64,000 nucleotides of DNA, taken from the NCBI GenBank assembly GCA_001910725.1, contig MJGA01000008.1, positions 1,116,001 through 1,180,000 of the forward strand, read 5' to 3'. Positions 45,822-57,354 of the stretch are shown here, piece by piece (the stretch's first letter is position 1; each line of letters opens with the position of its first letter). Source of the DNA: Phanerodontia chrysosporium (Eukaryota > Basidiomycota > Agaricomycetes > Polyporales > Phanerochaetaceae). A model generated the notes under the pieces. That model saw only the letters and a list, made by a program, of their open reading frames with translations. It did not search any database and had not been told where the DNA came from. The translations under genes were made by a program, and so were the position numbers.

Positions 45822-48800
45822 TTTCCTCTTCGTCGTCGTCGCGTTTTCCGGTCTGTCTCTTCTCTTGTCGTAGCTTGGGTTGGGGATCGAAGGAAAGCTG
45901 CAGAATTGCACTGTTATATATTCCGAACATCCCAGTCAAATGGGCGATGTTGGCCACTAGTCTCCTATACGACTTGCATTGTTCTCCTTTTCATTTCCCT
46001 AGGCTGTTTGTTCGACCCGGGGTGCCTTGCGTGTGGGAACTCTTGTGGTGGTTACGGACGCGTTGCAGGACGCCACACCATTGTGGCCTTTGTCCGATCG
46101 CATGAAGCCTGCTTTGCCTGGGTAAGTAGACACACCTCGTTGTCTCCTAAATGCAATCTAAATCATTACCCTTGCAGTTTGCCGCCATTTCATTAACGGC
46201 ATCCTCCTGGCAGCGAAATTCGGTGGCTCTCACTGAAGCCGATGCCCGCACACGCAGAGGAACGTGTCTGTCTCCAGAGCAACAGAGGCGGCTTGGGGTC
46301 TGGTGCTTAGGCCTTTTCACAAGGGGCGAGAACACGGTGAGCCACTCCAGCCATCATACACTCGCCGCCTGCTTTCGATACACGCCCTCCAACTGCCCGC
46401 TGTGACGATTGGCATGTGATCTCTCTCCGGCAGTAACCCGCGCCCAGCTCACCCTATGCACAATCTCCGCTGCAGCAAACATACAGCCTTTTCCGGCCAA
46501 ATTGCACCGTGTGCCCCAGGAATGTACGTACATCCTTTCGGCCCATCGGACGCGTCGGGACTCTACAAATTCATGCTGCAGCCTCCGTGCGTCGCGGGCG
46601 CCTGCTCACCAAGCCTTCTATCTAGCCCTGGCCGTCCGCGCAATAACGACAAAGTTTTAAGCCTGGGCGCGCCGCTGACGACACTCGCACAAATGCCCAT
46701 GTGCCGTCAGCTGCCTAGAGAATGAGAGGCGGTGCGTCGCGCTGCGGCCGTAGATCGCGAACCTTGCTCGTCCTGTATGTCGTACACAGCCGCAGGGCGA
46801 GACCGCACACTCTTACGGCCCTCCCTGCAGACTGGGGGGCTCACATCGGGAGAGGAGAGGCGCCCTCGGCTGCGTGATCGCCTCTGCTGCGCGTCCCTCG
46901 CAAAGGGTGGCGCACGCGGCCTTCGACAGGTGCATCGATATGCCTCGTACGGCCGTCCGCTTCAAAGCCTGCTCGTGCGGGCAGATGGTCAGCACGGCAG
47001 ATGTGCCGCTCCTGCGCCGGCGCGCGCAGCGCTCTCCCGGCCGCGCGCTGGTGGGCGACGTGACCTCTGGGTATTTCGTTCTTGCGGCGGAGGCGGAGGC
47101 GCCTTCTCCCGCATTGGGGGTGCCCTCCTACTCGCGCGCCGCTGTCCACTACGTCTACCTGTGTGGGTGCAGCCCGCTGGTCCGTGCATGCCCTCATGAC
47201 AGCCTAGACAATTGCTTTGGGTGGCTTCCAGTAGCTTCTTCGGGTTGTGGCCGTCACGGCGGCGGCCAGCGCTACCGCACCGCACGCCCCGTCTCTTTGC
47301 TGCACTGCCAAGCAAGCCGCGACGCGAACCGTCCCACAGAAGACACATTGCCCGGCACTCCCTTCCTGCGCTGTCTCAAGCACACAGCCCCCGCCAGCGA
47401 CAGGACGCCGCTTGCCACGCAGAGAGCTCCGTCGCGGAGGAGGCGCCCAATAACCACACCTTGGAGGCGCCATCCAACCCGCGGACCCACAGAGCGCGGA
47501 AAGACACTGCAGAACGAGCCCCTTTCATCTAGCCTTCCTCGCGAAGCCGCAGATCCCGCGAGCTGAACGTGAACGCTAAACGCAGACGGCGTCCCCAGGA
47601 GCCGTGCGCCTCCCTAGTGCGACTCGGCACGCGCGACTCCGCCGGTGTGGGTCCACGCCCCCCATCGCCCTGGCTCGAGCGCGGCAAGCGCGACGCGGAT
47701 GCATCGCAGGGGCCTGCGAGAACGGTCGCTGATCGCACCCGTGTGGGCCAGCCGCAGCGGCTGCGGCGGCGATGTCTGAGCACGTAGCCCAAATGCTCGC
47801 GCAGGACCGCACACACACACACACACACGAGGCGTGCGGGAACCCCGCACGCGCGCCGCCGAAGTTGCTCGAGCTTGAGCTTACCAGTCAGGATACAGTT
47901 TGGGTCTGTTGACCTGTCTCGACGCGAGAGCCGCACAAATCGGGGTGGCTCCCGCGCCGCAGCGTGAACTGAAGAGTATGTCCACCGTCATGTCTCGGAA
48001 CTTACACACAAAACAGCTCTAATTCTCGACGCGGCTGCCAATCAAGCCTTTTGCGTTTGACCGCCCCCCGCACGGCGGGAGCAGCGCGCCCACACACGCA
48101 CGGGTGCAGTCAGCAAATTGCAACATCGAGTCTGTGGCCATGGCGAGAGACTCCGCGGATCGCTCGAGCGTGGCTATCTGCGGGTGCACTGCAGGCCCGC
48201 AGGCCGCAGGCCTCCGCAGGCGGGCCTCCTCCTGGCTTTCGAGGCACGCGAACAAGACATTAGCGTGATGTCGTCACTTTCTAGGCCTCGACGGCAGCAG
48301 GGCATGTGAGGTGCATGCACCCAGATCTGCGCGGGTTGCGGCGCTGCGCACCTCATGATCCTAGCGTCCGTCGGACAGCTGCGGCGTGGTCTGCACTTCG
48401 CACAAGGGTCTCTCCCACGCCACGAAGACCAAGCAATCTACACGTCTTGCAAAAGCGCACGCAGAGAAAGAGCAGTCAAGGCCAAGACTTATATTCGGAT
48501 TCTTTACACTTTGTTACAGCGCTTTCTTCTATACACTAATGATCCTACACTTTGTACACTATCTTTGAGAGAAAAGAAAACGAAACCAGGAACCAGATGC
48601 GATGTGTGCGCGCCGCAAGGAATTGTCTATGCACGAAACGAGACCCGACGAGGCAGCAATAAAGAAGCAAACGACGACGACCAGCCACGCCCCTCCCTGC
48701 GCACCAACCAGCAATAAAGAACTCTAGCCGACGGATAAAAAAAGTGGTGAGACAGAGCAGACGAGACTACCTTTGGGATGGACAGCAGAAATGAAGAGAG

Positions 48801-49433
48801 AAGAGCAAAAACGGTACAACGGGATGATGGGCACAGCAGACGAGACGCGAGACGACAGCGAGGACGCAGAGCATGCGGGGTCGGCGGCAATGAGCGTGTG
48901 TGGGCGGCGGCGCTTCATTTTGGGGATGCACCGGTGGCGGCGGGAGGGCGCGTGCGTCGGGAAGTGGACACGCGGAAACTGGAGCGTGCACGGGCGGGCG
49001 AGCGAAGTGAGAAATGATTAGGGATTAAGGCGGTCGCAAAAAGCGAAGCAAGGATGATGGGCGTGACTGCGCCGGACCATGGCGGATTACGACGAAGGGG
49101 AGCAGAAGGGAGCGTACGAGGTTTGAATGGCGTCGAGACTAAAATGAATGTGCTGTACGAGTGTCTAGATCTGGCAGTGGGAGATGTGCGCGTGTGGGTT
49201 AATGACAGTGTATGCGTCTTCTAGGTTGTAGAGTTGAAACCAAAAATGAGTGTGTGTATGCGTTTTCAGGAGCATTGAGATGTGCATGAATGAACGTGTG
49301 CGTCGAGCAATCCGGGGGGTCCGAGGGTGTGTAGTCACGGGCAGTGGGGCTTGTGTAATTTTTTGTGAGACGTAGCAGGGAGCAGAGATAGTGCGAGACG
49401 AGCGGACAGCGGCGTGCCAGGGATGATGTGCGA
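45822..49433. other. Long gene-poor, partly G+C-rich interval
   Basis: About 3.6 kb between the 3' end of one minus-strand gene and the 5' side of another. The part 46.7-48.4 kb is visibly G+C-rich and full of CGCG and CCGC runs; it produces overlapping Arg/Ala/Pro-rich frames in all six readings, the sign of composition rather than coding. A (CA)n run lies inside. The T-rich stretch near 45805-45850 is the leader of the gene starting at 45821. Confidence 0.5.
47809..47828. repeat. (CA)n microsatellite
   Basis: Uninterrupted CA dinucleotide repeat of about ten units inside the G+C-rich interval; likely length-variable. Confidence 0.8.
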
Positions 49434-51787
49434 TTAATTCACATAGTACCAAGCGAGCGTGACCCTGCCGACGCCCTTGATGTGTACCTGCGCGCTCACG
49501 CGGCATACCTGTCACAGCCGTTGAGCAACACGTCAAGCACAGGGAAACGAAGGCGCACTAACCATATCCGCGACCTCCCAGTCGCGCCAATAGACGTGCA
49601 GGCTCCCGTCTGGCTTGCGCTCGAAGCGGCGCACCTCACCAAAGGTCTCGCACCAGCGCATGACGGCCTCGTGCTTGCGGCGCAAGTCGCGCTCGCGACG
49701 AAAGGCCGCCAGCTCCGCGTTCGCCTCGCCCTCGGGCAGCGGCTCGGTGCTCAGGCAGGTCACGACGAGCTTCTTCTTGCGCCGACGCATCCGTCGCCGG
49801 CGCGCGAGCGCGCTGAGGAAGTTTGTCGGCGGCGCCTCGGGCAGGAAGAACGACGCCGTGGGCTCACTTGGCGACGGTGGCGGAAGCGTCGGCTTTTCGG
49901 ACTCGTCGTCGTCAAAGTCCACGAAGCTCTCCGGCTCCGCAGCAGGCGGGTCCGGTAGGTACGAGGCTGGGGCAAACGTGGGGGATGCGGGGCAGAAGGG
50001 ATCGAGCGTGATGTCAGGTTGTGAGTCCGCGGGTGTAGGCAGAGTCGATACCGAAGATGCTGTCGACATGATAGTCGATGTCGATGTCGAGACTGAGAGA
50101 GGCGGCGGGTAAGTGCCTGAACGGCTTGTCCTGCGCGAGCTCAACGCCAATGACAGCGTAGATGCTGATGCAGCGCCAGAGATCGTATCGGTTGGCGAGA
50201 GCAGCTTGGACTCTGGCATTTCCGCAGTCGTGGGTGTCGACGGAACTGTGTCGCTGCGCTTTCCAAGCGAGCCTGCGCGCCCACGCGAAATAAAGCTGAG
50301 GAGGCGGCTGCGCTTAGCCTTGAGCGGCGGCGACGGCGGCGTCGCCGGCACAGACACGCTCGGACGACGGGACTCGGCGCGCGGGTCCATTGAATCGATC
50401 GACCAGCGTGAGCGACCAGACGCGGGCTCTTCTTCCAACGTTACTGGAGGGAGCAAGACCGAGCTGGATGCGAGAGGCGACGAGACGGACGGCGCGAGTG
50501 ACACAAGCGAAGGCTTGTGCGAGACGCTATGGGTAGAAGAGACACTGATGGGCGAGGCCGGGACGTTTGCGAGCTCCGCAAGAGTCCGCAGCTGCGGCGA
50601 AGACGTCGAGGTCGAGAGCCCCAGGGCGGGGCGGGGGCGCCTCGAGTCGCTGTCCATGACTTTGAGAGCCTCGATACTGCTCTTGCGCACGGGCGGGTGT
50701 GCGATGACCGTGCCCTCGGTGCTCAGAAGGTCCTCGTCTAATTGGACGAGGACGCCGCTGCGCTTGGCACTTTCCGATTCGCGTTCCTCGAGGAGGGACA
50801 GGGTCGAAGAGATTGATGGGAAGGTGCCGTGATGCTGCAGCGCCCGGGGTGCACCCATGTTGGCCGACGGCGGCCTCGAGCGCGGGGTGGGTTGGGAGGG
50901 TGTTGATGCGTTTGATAGCGAGCCGCGAGGAGACGACGAGGGTGTCGAGGTCGGGGTGAGCTTCGGGGTCGACGGCGGGGACGTTCTGTAGACCGAGGGC
51001 GGTGTCGGGAGGGGCTGGAAACGCAAAAAACGATGAGCACCAATCACATCCGTGCGAGCACACGACGGGCAAAAAAACGCGCGGGTTCTGGGCGTGCAGC
51101 CAAAAAGCTGTCGCTGGATAAGCGCCGCCGCCTGGGAAACGCAGATGCCCGGGGAAGCGTTGCCTTCTGTCAGATCTGGGCGGGGCTATCACCGAGGAAA
51201 CCAGCTGATGGCACCGAGCTGATCGCCCGATGCGGCAGCTCAGCGGGTTCAACTGTTTGCCCAGACCTGAACATCCACACGAAACGCATGTCGGCGCGTC
51301 GAGGCTCTCGACGACGGTGACGCGTCGCCAAGCGGGTTCTGACAGAAGCGATCTCCTTGCGGACATGCTGCGCCTGTGCGACGCGTCTGGACGCGTCGAC
51401 CACGCGGAAGGAGCTAGAGGCCAGGAAACACTGCTCACCTTGTCGCGCTCGACTCCTGAGATGGCAAAAGCGGACCGCGCGGGGCTCGCGGGCTGCGAGC
51501 TCGCGGGCGAGAAGAGGACGGGGTCGTACATGGACGGGTCGCAGGCATCGGCCTCTTCGTCTGATAAAGAGGGACGGGGTTAAGTTAGGGAGACGGATCA
51601 AGGCAGGTGGCAGAGACTTGCCCCAGGAAAACGGCACGACCGACGGAGGCTCTGCGGCGGCGGCCTTGCCGGCAAAGTCTGCGTCCGAGGGCAGGAAGTG
51701 GATCGAGTCGCAGAGCGAGAGGCGGTGGAGCAGCTCGAGCCCGTCGAGGGTGTGATCGCAGGGGGAGCCTGCACGGTAGTCGTCCAT
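49434..51787 (-). CDS. Ser/Pro-rich protein with conserved C-terminal domain
   Basis: Unnamed agaricomycete-type protein. The ATG at 51787 starts MDDYRAGSPCDHTLDGLELLHRLSLCDSIHFLPSD. Exon 1 ends TGGG and is followed by GCAAGT, a GC donor; the acceptor TATCAG joins in frame to DEEADACDPSMYDPVLFSPAS. A third exon (about 51017-49570) is about 480 residues of Ser/Pro/Thr-rich disorder with many SPxK/R-like sites (KAKRSRLLSFISRGRAGS). It ends in a basic, conserved-looking block: ALARRRRMRRRKKKL, LRRKHEAVMRWCETFGEVRRFERKPDGSLHVYWRDWEVADM. A last exon adds VHIKGVGRVTLAWYYVN with stop 49434-49436. The conserved end looks like a small beta-rich domain. Function unknown; a signalling scaffold or cell-polarity role would fit but is not shown. 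Confidence 0.68.
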
Positions 51788-54700
51788 TGGGCTTGAGGAG
51801 TGTGTGAGCGAGTGGGTGACCAGGGGCGGTAGGGGCTGACCCTCCTGGGAGTGCTGGCGGAAGGATTGGCAGAAGGACTGGCAGAGTAAGTGAAGGAGGG
51901 GCAGCGGGGGCGAAAGACGGAGGGGTCCGGGCGGCAGACGAGGGGGTATTTGAACGACGAGCGGTGATTCATCTCCCATCAGCCCTTGGGAATTCAGCCA
52001 TGCCTTCGCGAGAAGCCGTCCTGCGAGTCCAGATCTCAAAGTTTATTCGCGTCTTTACGTATCCGCGCCCTCCGCGTCCTTTTGCCTAAATCTCTCCTCC
52101 TTACGTAAGCCACACCCCACCTTTTTGCCCCCGGGAGCCTCGACACCGCTCGGCCGGCTCCCGGCGACTCCCCCACGTGGCCATTTCCTCGACATTTTCG
52201 CCAGCTTTTCCCCGCCCTGCGCCTCGAGGCCGCGCGCCGCCGCCCGCTTGTCCCTGCTCGTCCGCCCGCGCGAGCGCACACGCACGCCTCGTGTGCGCGG
52301 CGTGCATCCCTGTCTCGGGCCCATCGCACGCGCAGAGCCAACGCCCTCACGTGCACATCCCACGAACCACGCGAAGCGCGACGCCCACTCGCTCTAGCTC
52401 AGGCTCTAGCTCGCGCTCTCGCGCGCCCGAGCCGCACCCGCCCGCCTGGGGAGCTTCGCCGCCAGCACGTTGCAGCGACAGCCGCGGCGGACCGCACCCA
52501 CAAGAGCAGCTGCATTGCCCGCGATCGCGCGCCCACAGGACCCGCGCGTCCCACGGTTGGGCACTTGCGCCCCCGATGTGCTCTCGAGAGCGTGTCTCGT
52601 GCCAGGAGGAGCATTGCCCAGTGCGGGTGCGCCCGTCGTCCGTCGTTCACTTGCTGTCAGAGTGCGGGGGTGCCTGGCCCGCGCCGCGTCGCGCTGTCTG
52701 GAGGCAGACGTGCGCGCGCCGCATCGGCAGGCCGTTCTCTCGCTCGTCACGCCCGCGCCGTCCGCACCCGCGCGAGCACATGGGCACAGCGCCCGCGGCC
52801 ATGCTGCCCTGATAGCCTCGCAGAGATGTTCGCACACAGTACAGGGTCCAGCACAAGACCCCCCATTCCGCGCGCAATGATGAGGTATCATCCATTCTGC
52901 GATTATGACGATCAGCACTCCCGGTATTGTGTGGCTGGGAAACGGCACCGGCGGTGGGAGCACGCACGCCCCGCCGTGCGGTCGCTATGGTCGCGCATCT
53001 TCCCCGGTGCGTGTCTGTCATGCCAGTCCAGGATGTCCCAATGGCGGCATGTACGCAGAGCATAGGGTTGTGCGGTGCCTGAGCCAACGCTATCGGCTTG
53101 CGGCGAGCTGCAATCGCTCGGGTGCGCGCGGGCTCCCATGATATTACGCACTGGCCGTCCATTCCGGGCCTGTGTGGCCACACGCCGCCGCACGCGCACA
53201 CGCTCGATGGAAAACTCAACAATCGTGCTGATCCAGCGCAGCTGAGGCACGCGCGCAGGCACCGGCCCCTGAGGCTCCGCCCAGGCACTTGGAAGTGCAC
53301 AGAGAGCAGCAACAGTGCAATCTGCACAACGCGCCATGGTGGCGTGCACTGCCCGCGGACGGGCCCGCCGTTCACGCGCGCGAATGGCAGCAGGCGTTCC
53401 GCGCCACGATCGTGCACGTGGCGCACGCTCGCTTCGATAAGATAACGACGGTCGCTGCCCCGCCCATCGCGTCACTGCGACCTGCGCACCCTGGCTACCG
53501 CCTCTCCGCCTCGCGAGACGAACCATGCGACAACGCAACGGCGCGAAATGTTGTGACGCATTTGTAGCGATGGCGATCGTGTCGCGGCGGACAGCGCTCG
53601 TCAGGCTCCTGTGCCGTGTCGCAATGTCGGGCGGGGCGGGCACGTCAGTAAGGGCGCGCGCGGCGCGAAGGTAACGGTACCGTGTGGGGCAGACCTTCAC
53701 AAGGCGGGGAAGCAGCTCACACCCTTTCTTCGTTTACAGGTCCGAGGACGCATCTATTTCTCGCCCAGTTGTCCGTCATCGATATCCTGGCCTATACTTT
53801 CCTGGCCTGACATACCTCTTCTAGGTTCCCTCTCGTCCTCCACCCTCCTCATGCTTACGTCCAAGACGCCCCTATGGGCCCTACCCAGACCATCCATGTC
53901 TCGACACAGGACCCATCCGCAAACGGCAGGAGCGCGGCAGGCCCGCGGAACGTGGAGCCGCGCCCGCCCCAGTGCGCAGGGGCCCGGGGAGCTGCGCGAT
54001 CTAAGGTTCGCGAAATGCCTATCTCAGACGACCGTCGCCCGCGCGTGCTTCCCGATATGCGTGGCAAGCAAAGCAAGGCTTCCCCGACACGCCCGATGCG
54101 GCCGCCCCGGACGATCCGTGCGCTGTCACGCGTGCACAGCGCGCACAGAGGCACGGTATGGACGCGCCTCATCCCCGCGCTGCCAGCGAGGGTCCGTGCG
54201 AGCGCCGCGCCCGACCCGTCCACCTATCACGCCGGGCGGCCTGGCGAGGGTGCCCTCAGCCCCCGCTCGCGCACAGGGCTGCCGCATCGCGCGCAGAGGG
54301 CTTCGCTTTCCCTTTCTCCAGCACCGGCGCCCTTCTCGAATGTTCGCAGTGACGCCGGTGGCGTTCGTAGCAGGGCGCACTGGGGCGACGGCCTGCGCCG
54401 CCGTACGTCTTCACGCTTCCACGCCGCCTGCCACCGCGCCGCTGCCGGGCATCGCCGGCGACGATCGCGGGGGCGCCCAGCGTCGAATGCCTTCGCGAGG
54501 AGCTCCCCCGCCGGCGCGTGCGCAGCCGCGCGAACGAAGGCCGCCCCAGGCCGAGCGACGCCGCCCCGGGCATGGCCGCGGAGCAGAGGTGCGGCGGCGC
54601 GCGGTGCGTCGCTCGCCCGAGCACCCTCGGTGCGCGTCCGGCAGTGCAGGCACCCGCGGTGCCCAGCTGCGAGCAGCCGGCGCGTCCGCACGAGAGATCG

Positions 54701-57354
54701 CACGCAGGCGACGTCCAATATGCGTTGATTACTTTCGCTTTCGCGATGATGGCTCCGCGCGCCGTCGGGCCCCCCCTGTGTCGCTGAAGCTCTCTGATGC
54801 GTGAGTGCGGGTTCCTCGTGCTGGGGCGCCCTCCTGCGCGGCGCAGGGAAACCGGTGTTGGCCATACCGCGCGAGTCTGTGTGGCACGCCGTCTCGCGTG
54901 CAGGGCGAGGCGGAAGCCTCTCTGCACGGCGCGCAGAAGGACGCGGACGACGCCGGCCAGCGCTGCGACGCTCGGTACGGCGAACAAGCAAGTCGCCTGC
55001 CCCGGCTACTCGTCGCTTCCGTCTCGCTGCACCCTGCAACGCGACTGCCTCGTATCGCCGCAGCCCACGGAGCACCCACGCCTTATGCTCATATGCTCGC
55101 ATGCTCATGCTGTTGCAGATCCGTGGACACCTGCAGCCCTTGGCACGCCCCCGGCTCCGGGCAGCGCCATTGCCCCTCCTGCTCGCGCTCCCACCGCACC
55201 ACCCAATATATATATTCTTTTCGTACGTGACGCCAACAGCCCAATCGCCGCAGGGCACATGCCTGTCCCTGCGCTGCGGCCAATCGGCGCGCGGCGCCTC
55301 CGGGCGGGGCAAGGCGCGCAGTGGGCAGAGGGAACGAGAAAATCCGCGCGTATATTGTTTCCATCAGGCGCACGGTGTTTACGTGCGCGCGGGTCGAACC
55401 CGTGCGTGTTTACAGCACCGGCTCGCTTCTAGCTCGTCCAGCGTCGCAGGCCACGCTTTCCTGCGCGTTCTCGAGATGTCGTGAGGGCAGCGGAGCACGT
55501 GTCCGGGGAGCCCGTGTTCTGGAGCGTTGGACGCGAGGTGGCGCGCGCACGGTGCAGCGTCGAGCGTGGCCCGCGCGCGTGTCTGCGCACCGCGGGATTC
55601 TAGGGTGTTCTCGTCGCGTGACGGGGAATGGCGGGGTGCTTGCGATTTGCGCGTACAGCCAGGGCCTGCGCCGCCGCCACTTGTGCCCGCGGCAAGGGCA
55701 AGGACAGAAAAACCACATCCGCCCGGACTCCGATGGCGGAGGCCGCCGCACGTACATGTTTGCCCCTGCGAGTTTCCTGCGCCGTTTCGCCGCGCCGCGA
55801 ACATTCTGCGCGGATTCTCCCTGGGAATTTGTTTGAGTTGGTTCTGGATTCGTGCGGGCCTCGCAAGCACATACATACCGTAAACGGCCGCAGCGCTGAC
55901 AGATCAGCTCGCGCTGTCCGAGAAAAGACAGAAATGCACACACGCGCGCGCGTGCAGAATGTTTGTGATGCAGCACGCGCGATATATTGCTGAGACAAGG
56001 CACGCGCGGGAGGGCGGTCTAGAGGGCGGGGACGTTCCTCCGCGGGGTGCGGGGACGCAGACTCGGTACTGCACCCGCGCGCGTGCGCCCGCCTCTGCAT
56101 CAGCCAGCACGCAAAACAGACGGCAATGGCGCAGGGGTGCCCGCATGCAGAGATCGTGCGTAGGCCGCGTCCCGCGTCCACTGCCGCGCCCTCTGGTGTC
56201 GCGTGACAGGCCCAGCATTCCCCTGCGTCGAGCCTCGCGGCGGCTGCATTCCGCCCTCGCAGGCCCAGCCGCCGCGTCGGCTGGCGTGCTCCTTGAGGGT
56301 GCCGAATAGAGCAACTGGGCCCGCCTTCGGCCGTGCCCGCGCACGCGCCCCAGTTCTGTGCTCTGCCCATTCCGAGAGGGGCCCCCTCGAAGTGACTGGG
56401 AGCCTGCGCGGACGGCACACGCACGCGTGCGCTGCAAACGAGGGAAGACGTCTCCCACTCGGGGGCAGTGCGTAGCACACGCAGCGCAAAAGATGACGTG
56501 CGCGCAGGCGAATTTGAGCAACAGAGGCCGGCATCGGCAGCGCTCCCGTCGCGCCGGGCATCACAACCTTGGCTCGACCACGCGCCGTGCCCGGCGAGCT
56601 ACGGTCGAAGCGCGCGGGCCCTGGCCAATCGCCGGCCGCCGCGCCGAGGGCCAATGGCGGGGCTGGCCAGACGAGACGCGATCCCTTGCAGCCACCCAAA
56701 AGCCTCGCATCGCGCCCGTCCTCGAGCTCGTCGCTGCTCGTCGCTCGCAGGATCCGCGGTCCCTGCGCTGCCGGCCCTGTGCGCGCTGGGAATGTCCCTC
56801 TGGTCACTGCCCTTGGCGACGCGCCGTCCACAGCCCTTCGCGGAGGTTCAGACACGCCAGTAGGCTCTTATATGCCGCGTACGTCCGCACCGACGAATCA
56901 GCTGCCCTCGCCTGCGTCGGCCAATACGATCACGCGTGGCACTTTCCCGTTTCATTTCGTGTGCGTTTTTGCGCGAATATGGCAGCTGGGAGGGCCAGGT
57001 GTGGACGACCAATGGGCGTCGCCCTCCGCATGCATAGCTTGCAGCCTGCTGCTCGCTCCGTGTCTTTGCGGTAGCCGTGGTGTGCTCAAAGACATGGAAA
57101 CATGTACAATACTGTCCCTGCACGAGGCATGTGGCGAGGCGCGCCAAACTCAGAGGGAGCTCTCGTAGGCATGATGGCTCGAGCGGGGGACCCCTTGCTA
57201 CGCGGTGCTCCAACGGCACATCCTGCACTGCACGTGGGTAAGGCCTCTGCACGGTGGTGGACGGACGCGACAGCTGCTGGAGGACACTGCATATCTCCGG
57301 CTGACATACGCAAGAAAGGGCGGTATATAGCCGACAGCTCGACCAACAACCCAT
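51788..57354. other. G+C-rich gene desert between the Zn2Cys6 paralogs
   Basis: About 5.6 kb with no convincing gene. It is dominated by CGCG, GCGC and CCGC words. Many long frames (up to about 400 codons) overlap on both strands and read as Arg/Ala/Pro/Cys-rich nonsense without splice structure or domains. AT islands with TATA-like elements stand out: near 55205 (TATATATAT), 55981 (GATATATTGC), 56870 (TTATATGCC) and 57324 (GGTATATAG). CCAAT words occur near 55275 and 56623. These could be start sites of non-coding transcripts or distal promoters. Confidence 0.5.

Noticed and set aside
46874..47566. Open frame of 230 codons on the plus strand
   Set aside because: Same compositional artefact; no conserved motif and competing frames on both strands.
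53611..54804. Open frame of 397 codons on the plus strand
   Set aside because: Arg/Ala/Pro/Cys-rich without domain, overlapped by equally long frames on the other strand (for example 54227-55312) and in other frames; the G+C-rich composition explains it.
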